The translations under genes and the position numbers were made by a program. DNA of 43,560 bases from positions 1-43,560 of the forward strand of contig NZ_BMTT01000032.1 in assembly GCF_014649815.1 (NCBI RefSeq). Reading direction: 5' to 3'. Numbering within the stretch: position 1 is the stretch's first letter; each line of letters begins with the position of its first letter. The notes beneath the pieces were generated by a model. That model did not search any database, was not told where the DNA came from, and saw nothing but the letters and a program-made list of their open reading frames with translations. Positions 36,040-43,560 of the stretch are shown here, one piece after another. This stretch comes from Streptomyces mutabilis. Lineage in GTDB: Bacteria > Actinomycetota > Actinomycetes > Streptomycetales > Streptomycetaceae.

Positions 36040-37902
36040 ATGAGCACATCCGAACCGCCACCCTGGTCGCACTGCGCACACGGCGCAGACCCTGCTGCCG
36101 AGCCTGTCGGCTGCCGCGGCATCCGCGTCCCCGGTCGCACCGCGTGCCTCGCCCACCTGACCAACGCCGCCCGCGACGCCTACCTGGCCGAGCTGACCCC
36201 CGGCACCGACATCGACCACCGCGGCACTCCTTTCACCGAACCCCTTCTCGACGGCCTTCTCAACGCCCTCCGCAATCCTGCCACCGGACACGCACACCTC
36301 GGTGACGCCCAGTTTGACTTGGCGACCTTCCAAGGTGACGCCCAGTTCGCGTCGGTGACCTTTCAAGGCGACGCCCAGTTCGCCTCAGCGACCTTTCAAG
36401 GCGACGCCAGGTTCGAGTCTGCGACCTTCCAGGGCGTTGCCTGGTTCTATGCGACAACTTTTCAGGACGGCGCTTGGTTCGAGTCGGCGACCTTCCAAGG
36501 CGACGCCTGGTTCGGGGAGGCGACCTTCCAGGGCAGCGCCTGGTTCGATTCGACAACCTTTCAGGGCGAAGCCAGGTTCGGGGGGGCGACCTTCCAAGGC
36601 GGCGCCTGGTTCGGGGAGGCGACCTTCCACGAATCCGCCGGCTTTGGGGCCGTGACCTTCCAAGGAAACGCCAGGTTCGAGTCGACCACCTTCCAGGGCG
36701 ACGCCTGGTTCGGATCGGCGACCTTCCAAGGCGACGCCAGGTTCGAGGCGACGACCTTCCAAGGCGACGCAGAGTTCGGGTCGGCGGTTTTCGAGCGATG
36801 GGGCAGTTTGGGACCGTTGATATGCGCTGGACGAGTGGACCTGTCCGGGACGGTGTTCAACGGCCCAGCGACTCTGGCGTTCGCTACGCGCCGTCTGGAG
36901 TGCCGGCGAACCCGCTGGCTGTCCACGGCCGAGATGCGGCTGCGCTACGTCACGGTGGACTTCGCCCACGCAGTCTTCGAATATCCCCTCACCATCGCCG
37001 CAGAAACCGGCCCCTTCGTGCTTCCTGACGGACAGGCGTTGCCGGAACAGGCTCTCGCTCAGGCACCGAACGCCTCGGTGCGGATAGCTTCGCTGCGCGG
37101 GGTGGACGCGGCGCATCTGGTCCTGGCCGACGTCGACCTGTCGGGGTGCCTGTTCACCGGGACGGTGCACCTGGACCAGGTGCGACTGGAGGGCGACTGT
37201 TCCTTCGACGCGGTCCCGCCCGGCATGCACTGGCGGCGCGGGCGCCTGGTGTGGTTCACCGAGCGCCGCACCCTCGCCGAGGAGCATCACTGGCGCGCGA
37301 AGCAGCCGGACGCCGTCCCGGGCTGGAACGTGGCGGTGCTCAGCCCCAGGCCCGCCGGGCCGACACAGTTGGCGCCGGTGTACCGGGCGCTGCGCAAGGC
37401 GTTGGAGGACAGCAAGAACGAGCCGGGAGCGGCGGACTTCTACTACGGCGAGATGGAGATGCGCCGCCACGATCACACCACCACCTCCCCTGCGGAACGA
37501 GGCCTGCTGCATGCCTACTGGATGCTCTCCGGCTACGGCCTGCGCGCCCTGAGAGCTCTAGGCTGGCTCGCCGCCACCATGCTCGTCACCCTCGTGCTGC
37601 TGATGGGCTTCGGGCTGCCGAAGGAGGACCCGAAGCAGGAGGCGACCGGCACCGTGCCGCCCGGCGGAGGCAAGGTCACCTTCGAAATAAAAAAAGGCGA
37701 TCTGCGGAACCCCACCGGGAACCGGTTCACCGGCAAGCGCTTCGAGAAGGCCTTGAACGTCACGTTCAACTCGGTCGTGTTCCGATCCAGCGGACAGGAC
37801 CTGACCACCGCCGGCACCTACATCGAGATGACCTCCCGCTTTATGGAACCCGCTCTCCTCGCCCTAGCCGTCCTCGCCGTCCGCGGCCGCATCAAACGCT
37901 GA
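36040..37902 (+). CDS. Pentapeptide-repeat membrane protein (620 aa)
   Basis: ATG 36040 has GGAG ten bases upstream. The N-terminal 85 residues include Cys/His positions (WSHCAHG...CRGIRVPGRTACLAHL). Residues 89-253 are 15 units of 11 residues of the type DAWFGSATFQG, which fold as a right-handed quadrilateral beta-helix. A second beta-helix-like part (VDLSGTVFNGPATLAF ... VASLRGVDAAHLVLADVDLSGCLFTGTVHLDQ) leads to TLAEEHHWRAKQ...QLAPVYRALRKALEDSKNEPGAADFYYGEMEMRRH. Two hydrophobic segments follow (about 500-527 and the last 20 residues). Similar proteins are common in Streptomyces. Function is unknown; membrane association is likely. Confidence 0.85.
   Translation: MSTSEPPPWSHCAHGADPAAEPVGCRGIRVPGRTACLAHLTNAARDAYLAELTPGTDIDHRGTPFTEPLLDGLLNALRNPATGHAHLGDAQFDLATFQGDAQFASVTFQGDAQFASATFQGDARFESATFQGVAWFYATTFQDGAWFESATFQGDAWFGEATFQGSAWFDSTTFQGEARFGGATFQGGAWFGEATFHESAGFGAVTFQGNARFESTTFQGDAWFGSATFQGDARFEATTFQGDAEFGSAVFERWGSLGPLICAGRVDLSGTVFNGPATLAFATRRLECRRTRWLSTAEMRLRYVTVDFAHAVFEYPLTIAAETGPFVLPDGQALPEQALAQAPNASVRIASLRGVDAAHLVLADVDLSGCLFTGTVHLDQVRLEGDCSFDAVPPGMHWRRGRLVWFTERRTLAEEHHWRAKQPDAVPGWNVAVLSPRPAGPTQLAPVYRALRKALEDSKNEPGAADFYYGEMEMRRHDHTTTSPAERGLLHAYWMLSGYGLRALRALGWLAATMLVTLVLLMGFGLPKEDPKQEATGTVPPGGGKVTFEIKKGDLRNPTGNRFTGKRFEKALNVTFNSVVFRSSGQDLTTAGTYIEMTSRFMEPALLALAVLAVRGRIKR
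36304..36798 (+). repeat. Tandem 33-base coding repeat (15 units)
   Basis: Units of 33 bases (GACGCCTGGTTCGG... ACCTTCCAAGGC) repeat in frame. Some neighbouring units are nearly identical in DNA (for example at 36337 and 36370), suggesting recent slippage or unequal exchange. Confidence 0.85.
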
Positions 37903-37930
37903 CTGCCCCGGCCCGGCATGGCCGAGTCCT

Positions 37931-37956
37931 GGGAACGGTTCGACCGAACCGTTCCC
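37931..37956 (+). terminator. Terminator-like hairpin after the pentapeptide gene
   Basis: Perfect 11-base arms GGGAACGGTTC (37931-37941) and GAACCGTTCCC (37946-37956), loop GACC, 28 bases after the stop codon. Confidence 0.7.
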
Positions 37957-38041
37957 GGCTACGTGCCCTACTTGCCTGCACCGTCGACCACGCTCTTGAA
38001 CTGCACAGAACTTCTGCGACCCCTAGATAATGGGGCCGCCC

Positions 38042-38225
38042 GTGCGGTTCACCACGCGCCGCGTCCTGGCTGAGGAACACCACTGGCGCGCCAGCCAGCC
38101 GGGGGCAGTGCAGGGCTGGGTCCTCGGCGCAGGGCGGGCGGGGCCGCTGCAACTGGCTCCGGTGTACCGGGCGCTGCGCAAGGCCTTCCCGTCCTCGCCG
38201 TCCGCAACCGCGTCAAACGCTGACA
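38042..38225 (+). pseudogene. Second deleted copy of the pentapeptide gene 3' region
   Basis: It starts with VRFTTRRVLAEEHHWRASQP and continues QLAPVYRALRKA, matching 37254-37400 of the intact gene. At about 38183 it jumps to the last 40 bases of the gene (TCCTCGCCGTCCGC... ACGCTGA), so roughly 480 bases are deleted. The flank after the stop is also similar (GCATGGCC). From 38251 to 38356 nothing further is seen. Confidence 0.7.
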
Positions 38226-38356
38226 GCCCTACCCCGGCCAAGCATGGCCCTGTGAACGCTTCTGGATGACCACGACGGAGACGGATTTAGCCCGAAGCCG
38301 ATGCGCGCGGCGGTCCGTGACGACGTGCGTCCCACCTCACGCTGCCGGAACGGCGA

Positions 38357-40912
38357 TTACAGAGCCTTGCGCGTCACACTGCCAGCGTTGTTGAGGAGTT
38401 CCTTGATGAGTTGTTCAGTTTCCGTCTCCGGGGAGCAGTCGAGTTCCCGGTTGACCTGCTGGACGCGGGTGATCGCGGTGTGCAGTCCCTGCCGGTTTCC
38501 GGCCGCGTGCTCGAGCCGGCACCAGTCGCGGTAGAGGAGCTCGGCGGTGCTGTCGACGTCCAGGCCTGTCGCGACGGCCTGGCGGGCGGCGCTGAGATCC
38601 CGGTGGGGACCGGGGGCGGTGCGGTAGGTGGCCACGGTGTGCGCCACGTCGACGATCCGGGTGGTCATCTCCTGCTGGTAGGGCTCGGCCCACGGCAGCG
38701 GGGTGCCACCAAACGGTTTGCCGCGTACCAGGGAGAGTGCCCGCTCGAGGTCGGGCAGGCCGGCCGGGCCTGAGGGCAGGGCGCGTTCGACGAGCTGCAG
38801 GAAGCGGGTCCAATCGCATCGCACGGCGGGCGAGAGACGGTAGGGGTCGTTGCCGGTCTTGCGGCGCGGCACGTAGGGATGGCCGTCGGGATCGTTTCCC
38901 AGCGAGCGACGCAGGCCCTGCATCCGGGCATTGAGGGTGCTCAGACTCCAGGGACGGGCGGGGTCCATGTCGGCACACAGCGTCTCGGAACTGCGCCCCG
39001 GCCGGAAAAAGAGCAGTGCGGCGAGCTCGGCCAGTCGGGGACCGTGGCCGGCGCCGGCCACTCCCGTGACCTCGATGGGACCCAGGACGCGGATCTCCGG
39101 CGCGTGCAGATCACGGGCCGTACCCGCGGCCGCTCCCGTCTCCGCCGTCGTGCTCGCCGCGCTGGTCGTCTGTTCGATGTCGGGCTTGTCTTCGCCAGGG
39201 GCCGGGGACGGGGCGACGAGGCCCGGGAACGGTGCGGTACGAGCAGCTGGAATGTCCGTGCCGGGGGAGTCCTCCTCTTGAGGCTGCGCCGTCGGTGCGG
39301 CCGCGGGCAGGAGAGGCAGACTGGCGGGGTCGGTGGCGGCGGCAAGCAGCGCAGGGAACACCTCGCTGCCTGCCTTCGTGTCCTGCACTACCGCGTCGCC
39401 TGAAACCGTGAGCGGCCCGGGCGCGGCCGACTGCTCCTCATGCTCGCTCCGGTCCACGCCGGTGGCCTCGTCCGGAACTTCCTCCCACGCGCCTTCGGCT
39501 GCGTGGGCGGGCTGTGCGGCTACGCGCAACGCAGCGGTGATCTGCAGGTAGGCGGCGTGTTCCAGACGCTGGACCGTAACCGCTCGGCCGACGGAGTCGA
39601 GGGTCTGCGGGGTGCTGAGGGAGGCGTTGAGGATTTCCGCGTCGGGGAAGTGCGGGGCGGCCGTGCTGGCCGGGGCGACCAGGGTGACCGGGACGTCGCC
39701 TGCCTTGTCGAGGACGTCGGCGAACGCGAAGGCGGTGTCGGCTTCCAGGACGGACGCGCACAGCAGTAGGTGGGGCTGGTGGGCGGTGTCGGGCAGCTGG
39801 TGGGCTTCCAGGAGCCGTTCGGTCAGGTCGCGCAGCGCGTGCGTGGGCTGGCGCATGTGGGCGATCCGCGTGGTGGGCAGCAGCTGCGGCAGGTCCTCGC
39901 CGAACCCGATCGTGACGACTTCGACGTCGCCCGCCCAGGGGCTCATCGCGAGCTCCAGGGCGAGTGAGGTGCACACCTCGGTGATGTGCACGGGGTTGCC
40001 GTCGAGCAGCAGAGCGGAGGTCCGGGCGAGATTGAGCAGCACCAGGTCCCCCGTCTCCATGTTGCCGATGGTGACCAGAGCTGGGCAGGGCGCCGGCACG
40101 TCACGGGCGGCGTCCTCGTCGAGGAGGACGGCGTCCGCGTCCAGAACCCACCACCCGTCCTTCCCAGGCACGAATGGCGCCGGCGGCTTGTGGGAGAGGT
40201 CCTCGGGCAGCACGTGCACCGTGCGGGCACCGATCCGCGCAGCCTGCACCCCCGGCACACCTGCCCCGTCCTCCTGCCGTGCTGCCTGATGAGCCATGGT
40301 TCGCAGGGCAACGTCCAAGCGCGTAGCGCCGGCGGGTTCGGCGGCCGCCGCCAGCTGCGCCTCGGCCGGGCTGGTCTCGTCTGCGATGGCGATCGTCTCG
40401 CCGGGCTTGCGGCGACGGCGCTGCAGCGTACGACGCAGAGCGAGCGCGCCGGTGATGGCAGCGGCCAGCAGCGCCCCGGCCCCCAGCACGATGCGCAGGT
40501 TCAACGGACCGTCGGCCCGGGTCGGCGCCGCTGAATCGCCGGAGCCGGGGGAGGTCGCCGCGGGGTCCGGTGTCTGGGCCGGCACGGACGGGGCGCTGGT
40601 CCTGGGCTGCGGCGCCGCCGGAGCCGTGGCGGAGGGCGAGCGTTCCTGGCTGGGCTGCTCGGCAGACGGACTGCCCGAGGGGCCCGGCGAGCTGGGTGCG
40701 GGCGCCTGCCCGCTGCCCGACGCTTGCCCGTTGTCCGGTGTCTGAGCGGGTGGGGGAACGCGGTCCTGGTGGTCCGATTCGCCGCCCGGGGGCGGCGTCT
40801 GGTCGCGCTGCGCGCCGGGGACGGTGATCTGCTGTCCCGCGTAGATGACATCTGGGTCGGTGATGGCGGGCAGGCCGTCGGGCTGCGGCTTGCCATGGCT
40901 GGCGGCGAACAA
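38357..40912 (-). CDS. LysM/BTAD membrane protein, 5'-truncated
   Basis: The frame from TTG 40912 encodes 851 residues. It begins inside a LysM domain: residues 1-33 are FAASHGKPQPDGLPAITDPDVIYAGQQITVPG, and the sequence just upstream in frame reads KIAEEALRDSTEWP, the earlier half of LysM, with no start codon before a stop at about 41010. Then come a Pro/Ser-rich stretch (35-135), a membrane helix (139-160), a long cytoplasmic part, and a C-terminal winged-helix plus BTAD region (from about 610: IRVLGPIEVTGV...). Related Streptomyces proteins have a long N-terminal membrane part before LysM that is missing here. It may be expressed from the TTG or be a pseudogene. Confidence 0.7.
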   Translation of the reverse strand: MFAASHGKPQPDGLPAITDPDVIYAGQQITVPGAQRDQTPPPGGESDHQDRVPPPAQTPDNGQASGSGQAPAPSSPGPSGSPSAEQPSQERSPSATAPAAPQPRTSAPSVPAQTPDPAATSPGSGDSAAPTRADGPLNLRIVLGAGALLAAAITGALALRRTLQRRRRKPGETIAIADETSPAEAQLAAAAEPAGATRLDVALRTMAHQAARQEDGAGVPGVQAARIGARTVHVLPEDLSHKPPAPFVPGKDGWWVLDADAVLLDEDAARDVPAPCPALVTIGNMETGDLVLLNLARTSALLLDGNPVHITEVCTSLALELAMSPWAGDVEVVTIGFGEDLPQLLPTTRIAHMRQPTHALRDLTERLLEAHQLPDTAHQPHLLLCASVLEADTAFAFADVLDKAGDVPVTLVAPASTAAPHFPDAEILNASLSTPQTLDSVGRAVTVQRLEHAAYLQITAALRVAAQPAHAAEGAWEEVPDEATGVDRSEHEEQSAAPGPLTVSGDAVVQDTKAGSEVFPALLAAATDPASLPLLPAAAPTAQPQEEDSPGTDIPAARTAPFPGLVAPSPAPGEDKPDIEQTTSAASTTAETGAAAGTARDLHAPEIRVLGPIEVTGVAGAGHGPRLAELAALLFFRPGRSSETLCADMDPARPWSLSTLNARMQGLRRSLGNDPDGHPYVPRRKTGNDPYRLSPAVRCDWTRFLQLVERALPSGPAGLPDLERALSLVRGKPFGGTPLPWAEPYQQEMTTRIVDVAHTVATYRTAPGPHRDLSAARQAVATGLDVDSTAELLYRDWCRLEHAAGNRQGLHTAITRVQQVNRELDCSPETETEQLIKELLNNAGSVTRKAL

Positions 40913-40980
40913 TGTGGGCCACTCGGTGCTGTCGCGGAGCGCCTCCTCAGCGATCTTCGAAGGCGAGCAGCAGGGCGGCC

Positions 40981-41163
40981 TTGCTGTCCGTGCGGCTGGT
41001 CAAGAGCCTCCAGCGAGCACCGGGCGTCTACGAGCTGACCTGGTCCATGGGCACCGGTCCCGCAGGACGCGCGACGTGGGAGTACGGGCCCGCGTGCCGC
41101 CCCGGCACACCGCACATCATCTGGCGCCGCATCGGAGGCCACGACATCCTGACCGGGCCGTAA
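40981..41163 (+). pseudogene. C-terminal fragment of a toxin-like protein
   Basis: The frame reads VRLVKSLQRAPGVYELTWSMG...GRATWEYGP and PHIIWRRIGGHDILTGP, then stops. The pattern APGVYELTW - GRATxEYG - PHxxWRRIGxHxI is typical of the C-terminal half of small cytotoxin-like proteins found in Streptomyces (from memory of pattern). No start with a ribosome site and no N-terminal half are present. A second frame just upstream (AIFEGEQQGGLAVR) may be shifted remains. Confidence 0.55.
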
Positions 41164-41304
41164 CCCGGGGCGCACGGGCGAATTTGCCCGCGAGCGCTCA
41201 AGTCAGCTCGAGCAAGGGCGCTTCGACCCCTCAGAAGATCCGTCGGTTCACCCGACGCGAGCCGCATGAGATGCCGCAGGATGCTGAGCGAGCGAGGGCT
41301 TGCC

Positions 41305-41310
41305 TAGTAA
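41305..41310 (+). promoter_or_regulatory. -10 box for parA, probably leaderless transcript
   Basis: TAGTAA(T) at 41305-41311 lies 11 bases before the ATG at 41322. Transcription would start at or very near this ATG, and no ribosome site is present, which fits leaderless translation, common in Streptomyces. The -35 region is weak. Confidence 0.5.
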
Positions 41311-41321
41311 TGTTCGGCCAC

Positions 41322-42470
41322 ATGAGCATCCCCAACCCTCGGGGAGAGCGAGAGAAGCTAATTACAGCCCTCACTCCCCAGCTACGTAGGCATCTAAAGA
41401 TCCGCGCCTTTGAGCACGGCATGGACATCCAGGACGCCACCGAGCACGCGATTAACGCCTGGTACTCAGCAGAAGGCCTGCCCGAGGTCAAAACCGATGG
41501 GGCGAAGACCTGGGGCACGTTCCTCCCGGTGGGAGAGCCGGACAAGTTCAAGGCGACCTGTTCGGAGCGCGGCGTCACCTACGTCCAAGGGCTGGCACAG
41601 GCTCTCTCTCTGTGGCTCGACAACCACCCCTCCCCCACAGCTCCGTTGGTGGCGCAGCCCGTGGTGCGGGTGATAGTGGCGAACCAGAAGGGCGGCGTCG
41701 GGAAGACATTCCTGTCCTCCGGCATCGCGCAGGCTCTCGCAGAGGCCGGCCATCGGGTTCTGCTCGTCGACTACGACCCACAGGGGCACCTGACGGCGGA
41801 GCTGGGCTTCGAGGACCTCATGTACGAGGACGACGTCGAAACCCTGATGATGCATATGGACGGCAGCGCCAAGGGCGACATCCATGACTTGCTGGTGGCT
41901 TTGGACGGCGAGCGGTTCGGGGAACGGCTTCACCTGCTGCCAGCGTCTGACGACGCGTTCCTGCGCGACGTGGCTCTGTCCAAGGTGAGCTTCAGCGAGG
42001 CCGCGCTGGAGCGGGCGCTGGAGCCGCTGGAGGCGGACTACGACGTCATCATCATCGACGGACCGCCCAGCCTCGGGCTGAACATGGACACCGCCCTGTA
42101 CTACGTCCGGCGTCGCGACGGTGAACTCGCCGACCGTTCCGGCGTCATCACGCCCGTCTGGGCAAACAAGGCGTCGCACCGAGCGTTCCGGCTCCTGAAG
42201 TCCCAGATGGACGATCTCTGTCGGAAGGGTCGCATCCAGGTCGACTACCTGGGCCTGATCATCAACGCCTACGACAGCCGCCGCGGCAAGCTTGTGAAAG
42301 AGAACAAGGATCAGTGGGAGAAAAGCAGCTCCCCGTCTGTCCTTGCCGTAATCGGTGATCTCAAGGAGGGGCGTGAGGCGGCAGACGGCGAGATCCCGCT
42401 GCTGGAGTACGCCCCGGATAGTGAGCACGCGCAGGTGATGCGCGATCTGGCAAAGGAGCTGGCCGTATGA
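41322..42470 (+). CDS. parA: ParA partition ATPase with N-terminal ribbon-helix-helix-like region
   Basis: This 382-residue protein has deviant Walker A NQKGGVGKT (121-129), then VLLVDYDPQGHLTAELGF and DYDVIIIDGPPSLGLNMDTALYY, the classical ParA/Soj core. Before it are about 115 extra residues with two short strand-helix-helix units (LRRHLKIRAFEHGMDIQDATEHAINAWYSA and GTFLPVGEPDKFKATCSERGVTYVQGLAQALSLWL) that resemble ribbon-helix-helix DNA-binding folds. Type Ia ParA proteins carry an N-terminal DNA-binding domain for autoregulation, so this could have that role. The start is ATG 41322 or 41310; see the -10 box. ATGA overlap with parB. Confidence 0.88.
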   Translation: MSIPNPRGEREKLITALTPQLRRHLKIRAFEHGMDIQDATEHAINAWYSAEGLPEVKTDGAKTWGTFLPVGEPDKFKATCSERGVTYVQGLAQALSLWLDNHPSPTAPLVAQPVVRVIVANQKGGVGKTFLSSGIAQALAEAGHRVLLVDYDPQGHLTAELGFEDLMYEDDVETLMMHMDGSAKGDIHDLLVALDGERFGERLHLLPASDDAFLRDVALSKVSFSEAALERALEPLEADYDVIIIDGPPSLGLNMDTALYYVRRRDGELADRSGVITPVWANKASHRAFRLLKSQMDDLCRKGRIQVDYLGLIINAYDSRRGKLVKENKDQWEKSSSPSVLAVIGDLKEGREAADGEIPLLEYAPDSEHAQVMRDLAKELAV

Positions 42471-43441
42471 CGCCTCCGACGCAGCGGGTCACCCGTGGCT
42501 TCAGCATCGATGAGGACGGTTCGGACTCGAAGCCTGCCCCCCGTCGGGTCCGGACTCGGCAGCAGATCATGAGCGGGGAAGGGAAGCGTCCGCCGGCGGC
42601 TGTGCCGCTGTCCGTGCTGGCGCACAATCCGCTCAACCCTCGCGATGAGCTGACCGAGATCGAAGAGACCGCGGCCTCGCTGAAGGAGAAAGGCCAGCTT
42701 CAGCCCGTGGCGGTCGTCCGGCGAGCGGCCTTCTTGACAGCCCACCCCAGCCGGGAAGAGGAGATTGGGGCGGCTGAGTACGTCGTCATCGACGGCAACA
42801 GGCGACTGGCGGCCGCGTCCGTCGCGGGTTTGGCAGAACTGCGGATCGACGTCAATGACGATCTCGCTGCCAGCGCGGAGGACATGCTTGAGAGCGCGCT
42901 GATCGCCAACGTTCACCGGGTCGACGTCCCCCCGCTGGACCAGGCGAAGGCCATCCAGGAGCTCCTCAGCAAGCACGGCAGCCAGGAGAAGGTAGCCAAG
43001 AGGCTCGGGAAGTCGGGGGCTTGGGTGTCGCAGCGCCTGGCGCTGCTCGGGCTGAGTGAGGACCTGCAGGAGAAGGTCGAGTCCGGCGAACTGACCGTCA
43101 AGGATGGACGCCGCATTGGTCGGCTCCCTGCCGACCAGCAGCAGACCGAGGCCGCCGCCGCCCTTAACCGGGTTAAGACGCCCCGGAAGCCGCGGTCCAA
43201 GGAAGCGAGTGTCCCGTCCGGGGACGCGGTGGCTTCTTCGATCCCATCGCAAGCGGCTGGCGCGAAGGAAGCAGAAGGGACGGGCACCGTAGGTCTTAAC
43301 CCGGTTAAGGGGGAGCAGGCGAACAACAGCGGGCCGGACCTCCCGTGGAACGACCCGAAGTGGTTCAACGACCAGCTTCGCGCCCACATGTCGGCCGAGC
43401 ATCGCGAGGAACTCGTGCTGCTCCTCATGGCGGACAGCTGA
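42467..43441 (+). CDS. parB: ParB centromere-binding protein
   Basis: This 324-residue protein has the ParB N-terminal domain (VPLSVLAHNPLNPRDELTEIEETAASLKEKGQLQPVAVV, about 46-85), and VVIDGNRRLAAASVAGL where CTP-binding ParBs have GERRxRA, so the motif is modified to GNRRLAA. A helix-turn-helix follows (IQELLSKHGSQEKVAKRLGKSGAWVSQRLALLGL), then a linker and an acidic C-terminal helix (WFNDQLRAHMSAEHREELVLLLM) for dimerisation. The ATG overlaps the parA stop as ATGA. Two 15-base palindromes lie inside the linker-coding part. Confidence 0.9.
   Translation: MTPPTQRVTRGFSIDEDGSDSKPAPRRVRTRQQIMSGEGKRPPAAVPLSVLAHNPLNPRDELTEIEETAASLKEKGQLQPVAVVRRAAFLTAHPSREEEIGAAEYVVIDGNRRLAAASVAGLAELRIDVNDDLAASAEDMLESALIANVHRVDVPPLDQAKAIQELLSKHGSQEKVAKRLGKSGAWVSQRLALLGLSEDLQEKVESGELTVKDGRRIGRLPADQQQTEAAAALNRVKTPRKPRSKEASVPSGDAVASSIPSQAAGAKEAEGTGTVGLNPVKGEQANNSGPDLPWNDPKWFNDQLRAHMSAEHREELVLLLMADS
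43163..43177. repeat. parS candidate 1 (inside parB)
   Basis: CTTAACCGGGTTAAG, seven-base arms CTTAACC/GGTTAAG around one base. AT content is far above the surroundings. Confidence 0.7.
43295..43309. repeat. parS candidate 2 (inside parB)
   Basis: CTTAACCCGGTTAAG, same arms as copy 1. Flanks GGT and GG are shared with copy 3. Confidence 0.7.
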
Positions 43442-43451
43442 CCCTCGGGGT

Positions 43452-43466
43452 CTTAACCCGGTTAAG
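43452..43466. repeat. parS candidate 3 (after parB)
   Basis: CTTAACCCGGTTAAG, 11 bases after the parB stop. Copies 2 and 3 are identical over 20 bases. Confidence 0.7.
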
Positions 43467-43482
43467 GGTCCGAAACGCAGAA

Positions 43483-43529
43483 AAGGCCCGGCACCTCCCC
43501 CAGTTCGGTCTGGGGAGGTGCCGGGCCTT
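43483..43529. terminator. Strong terminator after parAB
   Basis: Perfect 18-base arms (43483-43500 and 43512-43529, AAGGCCCGGCACCTCCCC) with an 11-base loop. An A-run (43481-43484) precedes it and TT ends it, so it can work in both directions. Confidence 0.85.
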
Positions 43530-43535
43530 CGGTTG

Positions 43536-43560
43536 TCAGGCTGCCCAGGTCGCGGGCGCG
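43536..43560 (-). CDS. Possible C-terminal end of a convergent gene
   Basis: The minus strand reads ...APATWAA and then TGA (43538-43536), just beyond the bidirectional hairpin. Only eight codons are in the window, so this is a weak call based on position and the shared terminator. Confidence 0.25.

Noticed and set aside
36304-36798. Regular 33-base repeats considered as a CRISPR array
   Set aside because: Units are contiguous without spacers, stay in frame and encode a beta-helix.
1-43560. tRNA, rRNA genes or a transposase/insertion sequence
   Set aside because: None recognised in any frame or strand; no terminal inverted repeats with a transposase frame were seen.
1-43560. Telomere ends of the linear replicon
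   Set aside because: No dense terminal palindrome cluster at either window edge; the window is internal.

Overview
The window is very GC-rich and is organised like a Streptomyces extrachromosomal or integrated conjugative replicon. The clearest marker is an adjacent tap-tpg pair (30121-32928), which encodes the telomere-associated protein and terminal protein that cap linear Streptomyces replicons. The window is therefore most likely an internal piece of a linear plasmid. No telomere sequence is visible. The species cannot be named from the sequence.

Region 1 (1-22940, minus strand) is a long, densely packed series of about 36 genes read right to left. Many are joined by ATGA, GTGA or TGATG overlaps, and many gaps hold a GC-rich stem-loop. 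The right part (22940 to 19083) is a start-proximal block of small regulators and zinc-binding proteins, including a WhiB-like and a DUF5999 protein. The middle (19017 to 8886) is the transfer block: a 723-residue coiled-coil membrane protein (SpdB-like), two small helical proteins, a 743-residue low-complexity protein, a coiled-coil protein, an FtsK/TraB-type DNA translocase and small membrane proteins. The left part (8701 to 1) carries nucleotide- and RNA-related enzymes: a polynucleotide-kinase-like P-loop protein, a GGDEF protein, an ASCH protein, a NUDIX hydrolase and a stand-alone RapZ C-terminal domain. They lie among many small unknown genes. One small zinc-ribbon gene (10497-10658) is inserted on the opposite strand.

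Region 2 (22941-26419, plus strand) is divergent from the big operon. It holds a GntR/UTRA repressor (KorSA-like position), an overlapping P-loop kinase, and an XRE/TPR-type regulator with a palindromic operator candidate in front of it.

Region 3 (26420-34490) looks like the replication and telomere region. It contains a structured 650-base non-coding stretch, a winged-helix DNA-binding protein, a DciA-like (DUF721) protein, a decayed Abi-like gene, short repeats, tap and tpg. Two minus-strand winged-helix proteins follow, preceded by a dense array of palindromes and direct repeats (34196-34434) that could be an origin or operator complex.

Region 4 (34491-41163) is an accessory and decay zone. 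A pentapeptide-repeat membrane protein is flanked by two deleted partial copies of itself and a pair of 95-base direct repeats. Next comes a 5'-truncated LysM/BTAD protein that meets a 5'-truncated toxin-like fragment head to head.

Region 5 (41305-43560) is a parAB partition operon with three copies of the 15-base palindrome CTTAACCSGGTTAAG (candidate parS), two of them inside parB, closed by a strong terminator.

The most unusual signal is an array of 31 GTAC tetramers in about 515 bases inside the SpdB-like gene. They occur in all three codon phases, so the selection appears to act on DNA rather than on protein.
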